The notes beneath the pieces were generated by a model that worked only from the letters and a program-made list of their open reading frames with translations, ran no database searches and was not told the origin of the DNA. Shown one piece after another: positions 24,632 through 35,943 of a DNA stretch of 64,000 nt. Where the stretch lies: contig JANFAH010000001.1 in NCBI GenBank assembly GCA_024663395.1, positions 3,100,001 through 3,164,000 on the forward strand, written 5' to 3'. Position 1 is the stretch's first letter, and each line of letters starts with the position of its first letter. Both the position numbers and the translations under genes were made by a program. This stretch comes from Pisolithus tinctorius (lineage: Eukaryota; Basidiomycota; Agaricomycetes; Boletales; Pisolithaceae).

Positions 24632-25288
24632 TGTTATGCCGACGACTCGTATCGCGCCACGAATTGAGTGCGATGAAGCACAAGCATGTGACTGCGCGGA
24701 AGTGGCGCATAATTTAACTTCACTAGCGACGGGACACTAGTCTTGGCCAACCGAAGTCGTACTGGCGAGTCCTTGTTGGTACAGCACACAGAGCTAAGGG
24801 TGGTTGCAAAGTAGATTTCGAATGGAGGGCCAGTACGATACATGCGGGTTTATATACGTATGTACAGTACTGCGGGCCAAACATTCGAATACTCGTATAG
24901 TTGCTCACCCGAGTCCGAACAAGGCAAGACGGAGTCATTGCGATGCGGGCGCAAGGGTAGACGGCTATGTGAGAGGGATTAAACGTAAGGTTAACCGCGC
25001 ATATGTGAAATAAGTGGAGCGTTCACCCGGGGTGAATGCGTCACGTGACCACGTGGATCAGGGCCACCAGCGGATCACGGAAGGAAGGGGAGGTGGACGT
25101 AATGTCCGGATATAGTACAACGCAGGGTTGACAGGGGTCAACCATAAAAGGAAACTGAAAAGGAGAAACGTACAGAATGCAAGGCATAGTCTTGCGGAAG
25201 GGTAAGAGAACATCCCCTGAGGCGGGACGGCACGCAAACGGGTTACATAAGTGTCTGCAAAAGGGAGAAATGTGAGCGCAGCGTAACA
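24632..25288 (-). repeat. 3' LTR of the gypsy element
   Basis: In element orientation it starts TGTTACGCTGCGC and ends GGCATAACA. It is preceded on the minus strand by a purine-rich tract at 25290-25302 (GAGGGGGGGGTGA), the likely plus-strand primer. Confidence 0.93.
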
Positions 25289-25299
25289 TCACCCCCCCC

Positions 25300-26818
25300 T
25301 CAAGGCCTGAGGTCCTCCGAGGGCGGATAGAGGCCTTGCTGTACCCAGGAGCGGATTTCTGAGTTAGTTGCCACCGCGAGCTGGGCAGTTAGACGACCAA
25401 TGTCCAAGGCATGAACATCGGTAGCAGGCAAATTGATGGAGGGGATGCTGCCAATCGACGGGAATGAGCCCACCAAGTTCTCTCTTGCTGAGGGCGGAGA
25501 CAGGTACAGGGACGAAGGGAGCTGCCGGTAGAGCTCTTGTTGTCTGAGTAGCGTAGAAGACGGCTTTTCCAGCGGCGTCACCTCGGACCTGGGTGAAGAA
25601 GTCGAGCCAGTCGCGGGGGGATCCGTTGAACGGGACGGATGCGAGCAAGTCCGCGACGGCCTGGAAATGCTCTCGACCTTGGCCCGGTATAACCTTCTCC
25701 CAGCAATCGCGACACCTCGTTTCAACATCTCCGACAACCTTTCTGCTTCCTCCAGATCCATGTTGTGTAGACCTTCCGAGGTTGGTTTCTTCTCCCGTGA
25801 TCTTCCATGCTTCCTCTCAGTCAGAGTCCGAAGGTAGGCCCGATCCTCTAGACGCTGCTTGATGCGTCGGAGGGAGGAGCCCACGGACCATGACGTCGAC
25901 AGGAGTTCGGTCGAGGAAGGCTCAAAAGGAAGAGATGAGGGAGGGGCCGTAGTCTTCGTGGACAATTTTGATGACGGCCTCTTGGGTCTTTAGGGTTTCC
26001 TGGAGGATGGCGGAATTGGCTTTATCGATGTCTTCATACGTATGCGCTTCGAAACTCCCTTCTGCTGTAGCCACCTGGTCATGGACCCACTTACTGATTA
26101 TTTCTGAGCTTCTGAAGATCTTAGACAGCACCCGTAGATGCTCGTGGCGTTCTCCTGCTCTCCAGCCGTGTGATTCCCACCGCTCGAAGTCGTTAAGCAG
26201 CCGCACGTAACCGAGGAAGATGCTTGCCTTGGGAGCCACCCAGTTTCCTGTAGGGGGGGCTGCAGGAGTGACTGCAGGGGCTGAGAGACAGGCCGGTGCG
26301 ACGGAAGGTGCTGCATGGGATGGGCCAGCACGAGGGAGCGGGGAGGGGGATCTGTAACCGGCTTGGGAGAGCAGGGGGGTGTTACAGGCTCAGAAAGTGG
26401 GGTCATAGCGAGGCTCGGGTGGCCCCGAGTGAGCTTTGGACTTTCCCTTGCGGGCGTCCTTGCGAGCTCTCTGTGAAGAGGGGACCGAGCAGATGACCGG
26501 GTACGGGTATGGGCGCATGGCGGAGGCGACGGAGTTGTGAAGGGGTTGGTGGGTACCGCCATGTGAGGAGTGGGCAGATACCGCGGGGGACAAGGGGCGT
26601 ACCGCTCTGGGGGAGCGTACTGGTGGTTCTGAAAGGCGAGGTGGGGGGCTGGCATAGCTATGGAAGTATGGGCGAGAGGGATCATAGGGTTCATTGATAT
26701 CGGCATGGAAGTCATTGTCGAAGTAGTCAGAGCCGGGATTTTCAGTGTTGGGGGTGTAGGACATAGCGGGTTCAGAGTTTGTGGACATGCTTGTACTCTC
26801 CAAGAACCTCCGGGGCAT
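25300..26818 (-). pseudogene. Gypsy third ORF downstream of pol: Pro-rich protein with a CCHC knuckle, decayed
   Basis: After the chromodomain frame a further ORF starts near 26788 (MSTNSEPAMSY). Its N-terminus is Pro/Ser-rich, with YDPSRPYFHSYASPPPR. It continues through WESHGWRAGERHEHLRVLSK and an alpha-helical stretch to a C-terminus with CYRCSCLGHWSSNCP, a C-x2-C-x4-H-x4-C zinc knuckle coded near 25390. The sequence now jumps between frames (26390-26818, 25922-26239, 25300-25965, 25364-25648), so it carries a stop near 26390 and at least one frameshift. Its size and knuckle suggest a nucleic-acid-binding, Gag-like accessory protein. The function is unknown. Confidence 0.6.
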
Positions 26819-29800
26819 TTATAAGGTTGTCCTTGCTCTCCCAGCTATTCTGGGAGTGCGGGTAACCGAGCCACTTGACAAGGTAGAGGTATTTTTGCTG
26901 CGGGGTTGCACTGGGCTCTTTAGATGATGACTTGACCTTGCGCGCACATTTGTGCTTAAGTATAGCCTCAACTTCCCATTCATTCTCGTCTCCTACCAGT
27001 TCTGGTGGAGGCGGGGGTTGTGCCAGGCCATATTTGTGCATTTCGACGAAAGGAGTAAGCTTTGACGCGTGGAAAACAGGGTGTATTCGCCAGCTAGGGG
27101 GTAGCTGCAGCTTGTAGGCGACCAGGCTGATCCGTTCGGAAATTACAAACGGGCCATGACGTCGGGGCACAAGCTTCTTTGACGGAACATCCCTTTTTAG
27201 GTCAGACGCGTCAAGCCAAACCTTATCTCCTACGGAGAACTCCGTATAAGTCCCTTTTGATCGGGTCTTCATTAACTCCTGTGCTTCCTTATGAGCGATT
27301 ATCGTGGCATCCCGATTGGCGGCCAATTGCTCGAGTCAATCACCTGCAAGTGACTCCTGCAGGGGTTGTCCCATAGGATAGGGAGCAGGATCGAAACCGT
27401 ACATGAGCGAGTAAGGCGACTGGTTGTGGGATGAATGCACGCACAAGTTATGCGCCATTTGTGCATCAGGAAGTTTTGTATGCCAGTTGTGGGGATCCGT
27501 ATCCGCGTACATGCGGAGGTAAGTCCCAACCTCTTGGTTTACACGTTCGGCCTTGCCATTGGTCTGCAGATGATATGTGGTGGAGGCCTTCAATTCGATT
27601 CCGAGGGCTCGGTAGAGGTCCCTTGTGAAGGCGGAGATGAATTGAGGTCCACGATCCGAGATAACAGCTTCCGGGACACCCCAATGTGGGTAGACATAGG
27701 CGTGATATAGATTGGCTATGCCGACACTGTCCATGGTCTTAGTAGTTGGTAGGAAGAACGTGCCTTTAGTGAGTCCCTGATCAACGATGGTGAGGATAGA
27801 GTCGTACTTGCCGCCGGACAGGGGCAAGTCAGTAACCAGATCCATCGAGATCTGTTTAAAGGGGAAGGGGTTCTTTGCTACGTCATGCGGGGTGATAGGG
27901 GGTGTCATCAGATGCGTGTTGACCTTATTGGCTTGGCACGAAGGGCAACCCTTGCAGTAGTTCCAGATGGACTGGTACATGCCAGGCCACCAGACGTATT
28001 TATTCATTTTCTTCGTCATTGCTTTCACTCCTGGGTGTCCGAAGGCAGGGGTATCGTGGTACTGCCAAAGGACGTCTTGGCGGACCGGTTCCGGTACAAA
28101 GATCCTTCTTCCCTTTCTTCTGACTCTGTCGGACCCTTCTGTTGTTTCTGGGGCGGAGAGGGACGCGGAGGCCTTTTTCACCTCCTGGTACAGGTCAGCA
28201 TTAAGCTGGAACACGCGTCCTTTACCTTTCCGAGTCTTTGGTTTGTCCTCAGACAGGCACTCGGTAGGGTTTTCGTCTTCGAAAGAGACCTTCCGGACAG
28301 GCAGAGGAGCCCTGGGAGGCTCCGAAACGGTTCGGTCGATCTTAAAAAGGGAAACAATGGAGGGTCTCACCCCCCCCTCGAGCCAAATGGCCTTTGGAAG
28401 TAGGGTGGAGACGGTCTCCAGCTCGGCATTGAAATCCGAGCGGTGCGAGAGGGTATCAGCGGCAGAATTTTTGGTTCCCGCGATGTGGACGAACTGTAGT
28501 GGGTACTCCTGTAAGGTAGCTTGCCAGCGGGCTTGTCGGGCTGTAAGCTTTTGGGGTTGCACGTAATACGTGATGTTTTGATGGTCTGTATAGACCCGAG
28601 TCGGTTCCGGTGGGGACAGGAGGTAAGGGCGCCACTGTTTAAGGGCGTGCATTACTGCGAGCATCTCCAGGTCGTAGACCTGGTAGTTTTGTTCCGCTCC
28701 GGTTAGCGATTGAGACATATACGCACAGGGGTGGAGTGTTCCCGAGTCATTGGCTTGTGACAGGACGGCACCGGTGCCGAGCTTCGAGGCATCGGTGTGG
28801 AGTACAAAGGGCTTCCAGAGGTCCGGAAGACAAAGAACTGGTTTGGACGAGAGGGCCTTCTTGAGAGCTTCGAAGGCAGAGCTTTGTTCCTGGCCCCAAG
28901 TCCATTTTGCATTTTTCTTAGAGAGGTCGTGTAGTGGTCGGGCGGTCTGCGAAAAGCCAGAGATGAACTGCTGGTAGAAGTTGCAGAAGCCTAGGAAGGA
29001 CCGAAGTTCCTTGAGAGTCATCGGCGCGGGCCATGTTTTGATGGCTTCGATTTTAATTTCCAATGGTTCATATTGACCCTGATGGATCACGAACCCCAAG
29101 AATTCTATTTCTTCGGCTTCGAAGGTACACTTCTTTAACTTTAAGCGGAGGTGTTCCTTGGAGGCGATTTGCAGGAAGCGGCGGACTGCTTTGCAAAGAC
29201 CTTCTCTGGTTTTTGAGTGTATGGTGACATCATCCATAAAGATGACAGCCTTTCTCTCGTTTTTGAGTTCTCCAAACGTATGGTCCATGTACCTCTGGAA
29301 GGTAGGCGGCGAGTTGCACTGCCCAAAGAACATTACCGTTGGTTCGAAGAGTCCTCTAGGGGTTATGAAAGCCCCTTTCCACTCGTCTCCTTCCTTTACC
29401 CTTATATTGGTGAAACCCCAGCAGACATTGAACTTGGCGAAGTAGCAAGAGCCGGCGAGTTCATCCAGCAGGGTTTTGACATCGGGGAGAGGGTACAAGT
29501 CGATAACGGTATGAGAGTTCAGGTACCAATAATCTTGGATGAGTCTCCTTTTTCCATCCTTCTTTCCGACGAAAAAGATGGGGGCTGCCTGTGAAGATTT
29601 CGAGGGGCGGATCTTTCCACATTTGAGGTTCTCCTCGATGAACTCATCAAGACCCTTGAGTTTGTCAAGTGAAAGCGGATAGATAGCTCCTTTCTTCGGC
29701 TGGAAGCTTGGCTTCAGACATATTTCGTGATCAAGGAAACCGCGATGAGGCGGAAGAGGGATTTCTTCTTCGGAGAAGACTACTGAGAAGTCCCAATATT

Positions 29801-30398
29801 CCGAAGGTAAATCAACCTCTGCTTGTACGTGTGAAGCTTCGAGTTTCGTGGAAATAGACGTGCAGGTGATTTTCACGGTCCTAGCGAAGTCAGTTCCACG
29901 GACGCGGTTTTTCTTGTCGAGGCCATGGTCGAGTTCTCCCCAACCGATCAGCTTTCTGGAGGTCCAGCTGATTATGGGGTTGTGCTCTTTGAGCCAGGGC
30001 ATTCTGAGAAGGAGGGACTCCCAATTTCCGAGCTTGAGGACATATGCACGGATGCGCATAGTCTTTCCCCAGATCTTGACTCTGAAGGAAGTGATGTGGG
30101 TGACCCAATCTCCGGTCTTGCCTTTATAACTTCTGGACTCCCATGGGCGGGCAATTTTGCGCGTCGGGATTCCCCACTTTTCGACTATTGTTGGATTGAT
30201 GATATTTGTTTTGGCACCCGAGTCGAGGATGGTTCGGATGGTAGCGTTTTGTCGGTCGACAAGGTAAGCGAAACCAGCGATAGAAGTGATTGACATATCT
30301 TGTTCATAATCGTACACTTTCTCGGTCTCTATCTTAGCCTCTACTTTCCAAGATACTATGGGCTCTCTTCCTGACGCTACACCAGGGGAGCCTTTCAA
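26772..30398 (-). pseudogene. Gypsy Pol: protease, RT, RNase H, integrase, chromodomain
   Basis: Protease motif ILDSGAKTNIINP (about codon 55). RT has VGKKDGKRRLIQDYWYLN, FAKFNVCWGF and IFMDDVTIH. RNase H has FVLHTDASKLGTGAVLS. The integrase has the HHCC finger (H-x3-H...GCPSCQ), MDLVTDLP, ISDRGPQF and ERVNQEV. Then, after TGA 27336-27338, the same frame continues to a chromodomain with EWEVEAILKHK and YLVKWLGYPHSQNSWE. The first catalytic RT aspartate (usual F-D-V) is Asn here (codon 29427-29429), and R-to-W and R-to-C changes are nearby. All fit CpG transitions. The frame overlaps the end of gag in a -1 register. Not functional as it stands. Confidence 0.92.
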
Positions 30399-31876
30399 AA
30401 ATCCGGTTGACCTTTCGGTCCACCATCATCTGTGGGTTCGTCATTCTCCCCACAGTAGTTGTCGGTTGGTTCTGAACCTTCCTCCTCTTCGGAATTCTTG
30501 TCAAGCTCCTCGAGCATTGCCAGGATGCGAGTATGGAATTTCTGGGCCGAGGAAGACTTACTGTTTGTTGCGGACGAGGGGCACTTAGATTTCATGTGCC
30601 CTGTCTTACCGCATCCATAACAGGTAGGAGCTTCGCTCTGTGATCGGACCTTTGATTTCTGATCAACATCCATGGCGTAAGGGTCTCGGTACGGAGTCTT
30701 CGGAAATGAAGAAGACGACTTTGATCCGTGAGAAGTTTGTTCTTGTTTCCATAAGTAGGAGCAGTCTTGGAAAGATGCCTTTCCAGAGAAGACCTTTAGG
30801 GTAGCCATAGCCGCGTGCGCCGAAGTAGCTTGGCAGATCCAGTCTTCCACCGTGTCGGGTTTTGGGCCTGACATGAGGATCCACTTGTTGACTTCTTCGT
30901 TAAGGCCTTTACTGAAGAATACCGCGGCGGTGGTATCCTTGGTGGAGATCTGGGCCTTGTTGAGGCAGTTGCGGAAGTCGGCGATGTACTCGTCGAGGGA
31001 GCGGTCCCCTTGACGGATTGCCGACAGGTAGATTAGCGCTGTGGCTTTGGCATCTCCTACCTGGAAGGTTTCTTTTAGTTTTGTGACAAACTCATCCCAA
31101 CCATCGAAGATTTTGAGATCGCCGAGGACTGTGGTATTTTCGTTAACATAGGCTTCCGCAAAGGCGCGGGCCGATCCACTGCCCATATACGAGAGGGTGA
31201 AGGCGATCTTCGACTGGTCTTCGTAGTAGACATGTTCGTTAGTGGCGAGGTAGAGTTTGACGCTGCTTAACCAGGCGGAGAAGTCCTGGTGCGCTCCGTT
31301 GTATGAGAAGGGTTTGTTCAAGCCGATTTCTTTCAGTCCGCTCCCCCTAGAGTCGCGATCCTTTCCTTTCTCCTCGGATCCTCGGGGAGGGCCTTTAGGC
31401 TTTTCCACATCTCGGTTAAACAGGGACTTGTAGAAATGCGCAGCCATTTCAGGGGTTACCTTACTCTGACTGGCGAAGGGGTCCTGGAGCGAGAGCCCCT
31501 GAGTTTGGTGGGCGAGTTCTTCTGCCATCGGGTCGGCGGAAGCTGGTATATAGATGTCGGTAGACGAGTCGGATGGTAAGGGGTCCGCTGGTTCAGCTGT
31601 CCCTGTAGTTTCGATAATATCTGAGCCGAGAGGCTCCGGGTTTCGGTATGAGGTAAAGTTAACTGGTGAGGTCGATTCTGCCGCTTGCCCTAGTTGGGGC
31701 CTTACTGGCGGGTCTTCAAGACCTATACGGGGTTTGGGTGTGTCGACTGAAGGGTGACGAATAAGTGGTCTCACTTGGAGAACCTCTTTTCCCTTTCTAG
31801 ATGGTACGGGAGGTTTGAACGAGGAGGCTGCTGATGGAGGCCTCCGACTTCCTTCTTCTTGGCGGTGTGAAGACAC
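30395..31876 (-). CDS. Gypsy Gag, CCHC nucleocapsid/capsid protein
   Basis: An intact 493-codon frame starting MSSHRQEEGSRRP. The N-terminal third is Pro/Ser-rich and likely disordered. The retrotransposon capsid region lies around FSYNGAHQDFSAWLSSVKLYL...GWDEFVTKLKETF. The zinc knuckle CYGCGKTGHMKSKC is near residue 420, followed by an acidic C-terminus. It packages element RNA in cytoplasmic particles. Stop TGA at 30395-30397 overlaps the first codons of pol in the -1 frame. Confidence 0.9.
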   Translation of the reverse strand: MSSHRQEEGSRRPPSAASSFKPPVPSRKGKEVLQVRPLIRHPSVDTPKPRIGLEDPPVRPQLGQAAESTSPVNFTSYRNPEPLGSDIIETTGTAEPADPLPSDSSTDIYIPASADPMAEELAHQTQGLSLQDPFASQSKVTPEMAAHFYKSLFNRDVEKPKGPPRGSEEKGKDRDSRGSGLKEIGLNKPFSYNGAHQDFSAWLSSVKLYLATNEHVYYEDQSKIAFTLSYMGSGSARAFAEAYVNENTTVLGDLKIFDGWDEFVTKLKETFQVGDAKATALIYLSAIRQGDRSLDEYIADFRNCLNKAQISTKDTTAAVFFSKGLNEEVNKWILMSGPKPDTVEDWICQATSAHAAMATLKVFSGKASFQDCSYLWKQEQTSHGSKSSSSFPKTPYRDPYAMDVDQKSKVRSQSEAPTCYGCGKTGHMKSKCPSSATNSKSSSAQKFHTRILAMLEELDKNSEEEEGSEPTDNYCGENDEPTDDGGPKGQPDF

Positions 31877-32059
31877 GTTGATGAAGGGGAAGTTAGTGCC
31901 GAAGGTTAGGGGCTAGCTCACTGATATTAAACCAGTGGTTCCTGATGAAGTGGTGGGAGGTGGACGTTTTGCAGGCTATTTTGCCTAGCAAGGATTCCAG
32001 TCCACAGGTATCCGAAGGGTAATCCGGGCTTTGATGTGTCCGGGTGATTCAAAATCTTC

Positions 32060-32716
32060 TGTTATGCCAACAACTTGTATCGTGCCACGAATCGAGTGCG
32101 ATGAAGCACAAGCACGTGACTGCGCGGAAGTGGCGCGTAATTTAACTTCACTAGCGACGGGACACTAGTCTTGGCCAACCAAAGTCGTACTGGCGAGTCC
32201 TTGTTGGTACAGCACACAGAGCTAAGGGTGGTTGCAAAGTAGATTTCGAATGGAGGGCCAGTACGATACATGCGGGTTTATATACGTATGTACAGTACTG
32301 CGGGCCAAACATTCGAATACTCGTATAGTCGCTCACCCGAGTCCGAACAAGGCAAGACGGAGTCATTGCGATGTGGGCGCAAGGGTAGACGGCTATGCGA
32401 GAGGGATTAAACGTAAGGTTAACCGCGCATATGTGAAATAAGTGGAGCGTTCACCCGGGGTGAACGCGTCACGTGACCGCGTGGATCAGGGCCACCAGCA
32501 GATCACGGAAGGAAGGGGAGGCGGACGTAATGTCCGGATATAGTACAACGCGGGGTTGACAGGGGTCAACCATAAAAGGAAACTGAAAAGGAGAAACGTA
32601 CAGAACGCAAGGCATAGTCTTGTGGAAGGGTAAGAGAATGTCCCCTGAGGCGGGACGGCACGCGAACAGGTTACATAAGTGTCTGCAAAAGGGAGAAATG
32701 TGAGCACAGCGTAACA
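32060..32716 (-). repeat. 5' LTR of the gypsy element
   Basis: 657 bp, the same length as its partner. The TSD ATTAC follows at 32717-32721. I found no clear tRNA primer-binding site next to it. Confidence 0.93.
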
Positions 32717-32777
32717 ATTACCCAGAACATGAGTTGAATTACCCTGAACACAGATTGAATTACCCCAAGCACAGTGA
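32717..32777 (-). repeat. Left subterminal 21-bp repeat array (second part)
   Basis: The array resumes directly after the gypsy insertion with about 2.5 units (AGAACATGAGTTGAATTACC and following), then decays into CAGTGAATCTCCC. With 24493-24631 it makes about nine units, the same number as the right array. Confidence 0.8.
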
Positions 32778-32862
32778 ATCTCCCAGAGCACATGGAGATT
32801 TTACCTGGACACACTTGTATTTATCTGAACACCACTATACTCATATTTGGCTTGCTTCTTAT

Positions 32863-34281
32863 CTACTTAGAACTGTCTCCTCCATCAACAATCAGTCCAC
32901 CTGCACCCATTGCCTTATCAAAGGCTGTTTTGATGTGAGTAGCAAAGTTGATTGCAGTCCCTTGACGCTTTACTCCAGGGCATGACAGTGTTGTGCCATG
33001 CCTGTAGGTTGGCTTCATAGCCTATGAGTGCAAGCAATGAGATCTCAACAAAAGTATGGAATTCAACCCAGAGCACATACCATGGCAGTATCCTTTGCAC
33101 ACTTGACAACTACACCCAGAGATACATCCACATAGTTACCTCCTGGAGTACATTGGAATTTAGAACCCTTCCTCTTGACATGGAGGGCAGCTGCTGCATG
33201 GTCTATGACCTCATGCATGGTCACCCAGTTCAGAGCATAGGGTGCATACAATTGATCAGTGTGGATAGGACTAGAGAATGATTGGTGGGGGAGCCATGAA
33301 ACATTGAATAGAATACTTACACAGTATAGTTCTGGGACATATATGCCTCAGCAGGGGCACGGTCAGCAGTATTCCAGGATAGGGTTCCATTGGGAAGCTC
33401 AAGCTCATAACCATGCTCTGATGCACTTTATGTTAGTGTTCATGGGTTACTGTTATACAGGCACACACCTTTGACATTGCCTGGTGATGCCATAGGAGGT
33501 AGGCCAGCCATGGCAATCTTTTCCTTGACAGGATCAATGACCTCCTTTGGCAGTACTGCAGTCAAGAAGTTCCAAGTTAGAGACATGATTCCCAAGATGG
33601 ACTTATCCTGAGCAGCCAGCTCCTTGCCATCGAGTTTCTTGTTCGAAACATTACGGACCAGCCCAAAGACATGAGCATGGTGGGGACCAGCATTCCACCC
33701 ATATTGAATCAGTTTTCCTCCATGGGTTGGCTAACAACATTTAGTAATAGAGTCAAAACAGAGGACACCAACCATACCTGGACACCCCTTCGGTTGTGCA
33801 CAACATCCTCAATCACAGTGTTCACATGGTCAATGAGATCGGGGCGCAGGATACAACAGCCACGGATGACAACAAGTTCAATATCACCTGTTACAAGATG
33901 AAATAAATACTGGCACATGAGATGTAAACTTACCAGTGGAGTTTACAAAGGCAACACTGGCATGCTCTTCAACCACATACCAAGTGTTATCAGCAGGGAC
34001 AATAAGGACTTTCTCACCAGCTCCAGCCAAGTCCTCATTGCCATGGTCAACCAGAATGGCACCACACTTGTGTGGGTCAGGCATGCGGTCATGGAGAATG
34101 ATTGTGAGTTTGAGCTGGGTGGCGAGGTCAGCACAGGGAAGGGGGTCCTTTCCCAAGCCTAGAGCATTGGTCTACAAAATTAGGCATAAGTAATGCACCT
34201 GTACATATGAACACTCACTAATTCATGCTTTGCTAGCCTGTTGCTATTAGCTGCAGCTTTTCTCCCATGGCGACCTTTCAT
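32863..34281 (-). CDS. 2-oxoglutarate/Fe(II) dioxygenase, TET/JBP-like, transposon cargo
   Basis: Seven exons (34219-34281, 33934-34171, 33778-33887, 33469-33730, 33321-33417, 33081-33270, 32863-33021) separated by 46-59 bp GT-AG introns join in phase to 372 aa with no stop. The basic N-terminus (MKGRHGRKAAANSNR) could serve nuclear import. The double-stranded beta-helix signature is present: iron ligands HxD in NYTVPIHTDQLYAPYALN, a GGNYVDVSLGVVV strand, and the distal ligand in YRHGTTLSCPGVKR, where H-x10-R supplies a 2-oxoglutarate Arg. This architecture fits the fungal TET/JBP-like oxygenases that are often linked to DNA transposons. That subfamily call is from memory, not a search. Substrate (5-methylcytosine or another) is unproven. 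The gene points toward the left TIR and is intact while the element's transposase is not. Confidence 0.6.
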
Positions 34282-34433
34282 AGCATGTAGTCTACAGTGC
34301 TCTTTCTACGAATAGCGTCCATTGTCTGTAGTGTGAACACAGTCTTCTAGTCCGACTAGTACTAACAGCATTGTAAGTACTCTACATCAAAGTCTTTTGC
34401 GGGTTATTGCTTGATAACATCGATCTACACTGC

Positions 34434-35719
34434 TCAACCACAGCGACTCTTCTTGGTAGTGGATTCGGAGGCGACCACAGGTGCTGGCGCCAACCATTTA
34501 TTTGCAGGCATGGAGAAAGTGCGAGGAGGGACGAGAACGCGCATGAAGATGATGTTGGCTGCATAGATGTCCTGCTTGTTCCTTGCAATTCCCCAGTGAG
34601 AGAACATGAAGTGGAGTTCGACTATGGCACCTTGCAGACAGCGACGATAAGCGTAGGGACTCACCCGGTGGCCAGAAACATCCATGGCCACCATGGGTAC
34701 CAAGCGATGAGTTGTCTTTAATGCAAGAAGCTCCGCACGATTCTTTTCTTTAGTGAGAGGCCAATTCTCAAAGGTGAAGAGCCTATCAACTTTGGAATAT
34801 GTCAGCATTCTCTTCATGGGCCTATGTTGAACCATCTTACCATCACCAGTTGACCCTTCGATGTGTTCATCCATAGTCTGCATACCCTCGAGTGGCTAAC
34901 AACAGCCATTGGTGAGGACGGTGACTTGCCTGTCGCAGGTATGGACGAACGTACCTCTAGAAAGGTGTGACACACTTTGAAGCGTGGATTGCCAAAGCTG
35001 TCTGCTGAGAAGAAACTTTTCCCGGGGCTGTATCCGGGCGAGACACAACGATCTTGCAAAAGACGGAGATTAGAGACGACAGAGGTGAAGTCGTCGTTGA
35101 GCACGCCTGCAGCACATGGAGCACAGACAGCACAAGACGGTTTGACCTCAATGATCTCCTTGGAGATGTGGTTGGGTCCTTGATAACCCCCATCTGTGGA
35201 CAGCCAGAAATCTTTGCTGTCCACACGCACAATGGCAGCAAGACATGCTAAGATGTGGGGAGCAGCTGTGGTGTCGTCCACACTAAGATCGACCCCGAGG
35301 GAGCCATTGGATGATGTGATAGGAACCACACCAGGTGTGTCGTGTGTGCCATCGATGGGATCAGTGACCACGATGGAGCTCTTGGAGGTAGCACAGTCAG
35401 ATGGTGCGGGGACAGGGGATGATGTCCCCGCAGTCATGATGTTGACCATGGTGGTGGCCGCCGTCAGATCCATGACAGCCTTGTTAGCACTGTCACAGAT
35501 GACAGGTATGTACTGCGGAAGTAGAGCCAACGTGTGGCCGTGGCCTTGAGCTACCCAATGCACTTTGTCACAGAGCGTTTTGTCTGTGAGGTACAAGCCT
35601 GTCCAGAGAAGGCGAGAACGTGCAGCGAGAAGTACATTGGACATGGAGTTTTTGTCAGCGGACATGACAGCACAGAGGGAGGGGACTGACCTCAATGGTG
35701 TTACTTTATATGAATGCAA
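34434..35719 (-). CDS. Conserved-looking cargo protein of the TIR element, function unknown
   Basis: Two exons (34955-35719 and 34434-34895, intron 34896-34954) join in frame; ATG 35719 or, more likely, a later Met such as 35665. About 400 aa. The first part is Ser/Thr/Ala-rich with CAVCAPCAAGVLNDD. The second has FTFENWPLTKEKNRAELLAL, then YAYRRCLQGAIVELHFMFSH and DIYAANIIFMRVLVPP. The latter block resembles a C-terminal region I associate with uncharacterised fungal proteins, without a named domain. It lies 152 bp upstream of the dioxygenase start on the same strand, so the two may be co-retained cargo. Confidence 0.5.
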
Positions 35720-35943
35720 GTGTTAGGGCAGGCATGAGCATACATGTCCATGCAAAGAACTGGGGATCTTGCCTGGTAAGGGGGCTTGACTTTGGGGAGA
35801 TGCCAACCTCAAAACATCAAGATCAAGCTGACTGTGTGAAGACCCATTCTTACGACTCAGGAGTTCGAAGGAGTCTGCAATAGTAGGTGGTGCAAGCCAG
35901 CTGCTGATAACTGTTCACCTGATAGCATCAGTTCAAGCCAGAG

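Larger units (their letters stand above)
24632..32716 (-). mobile_element. Ty3/gypsy chromodomain retrotransposon, full length, 8,085 bp
   Basis: 657-bp LTRs at 24632-25288 (3' LTR) and 32060-32716 (5' LTR), TG..CA ended, with 5-bp duplication ATTAC at 24627-24631 and 32717-32721. Internal order on the minus strand: gag, protease-RT-RNaseH-integrase-chromodomain, then an additional ORF. The LTRs differ at 23 of 657 positions by my count (3.5%), every one a CpG transition. It sits inside the left 21-bp array of the TIR element, and removing it restores an array unit. Confidence 0.95.

Noticed and set aside
30395..30400. A defined -1 frameshift slippery site at the gag/pol overlap
   Set aside because: The frames overlap in -1 register, but the sequence at the overlap (GATTTTTGA) is not a clear X-XXY-YYZ heptamer; the mechanism is left open.
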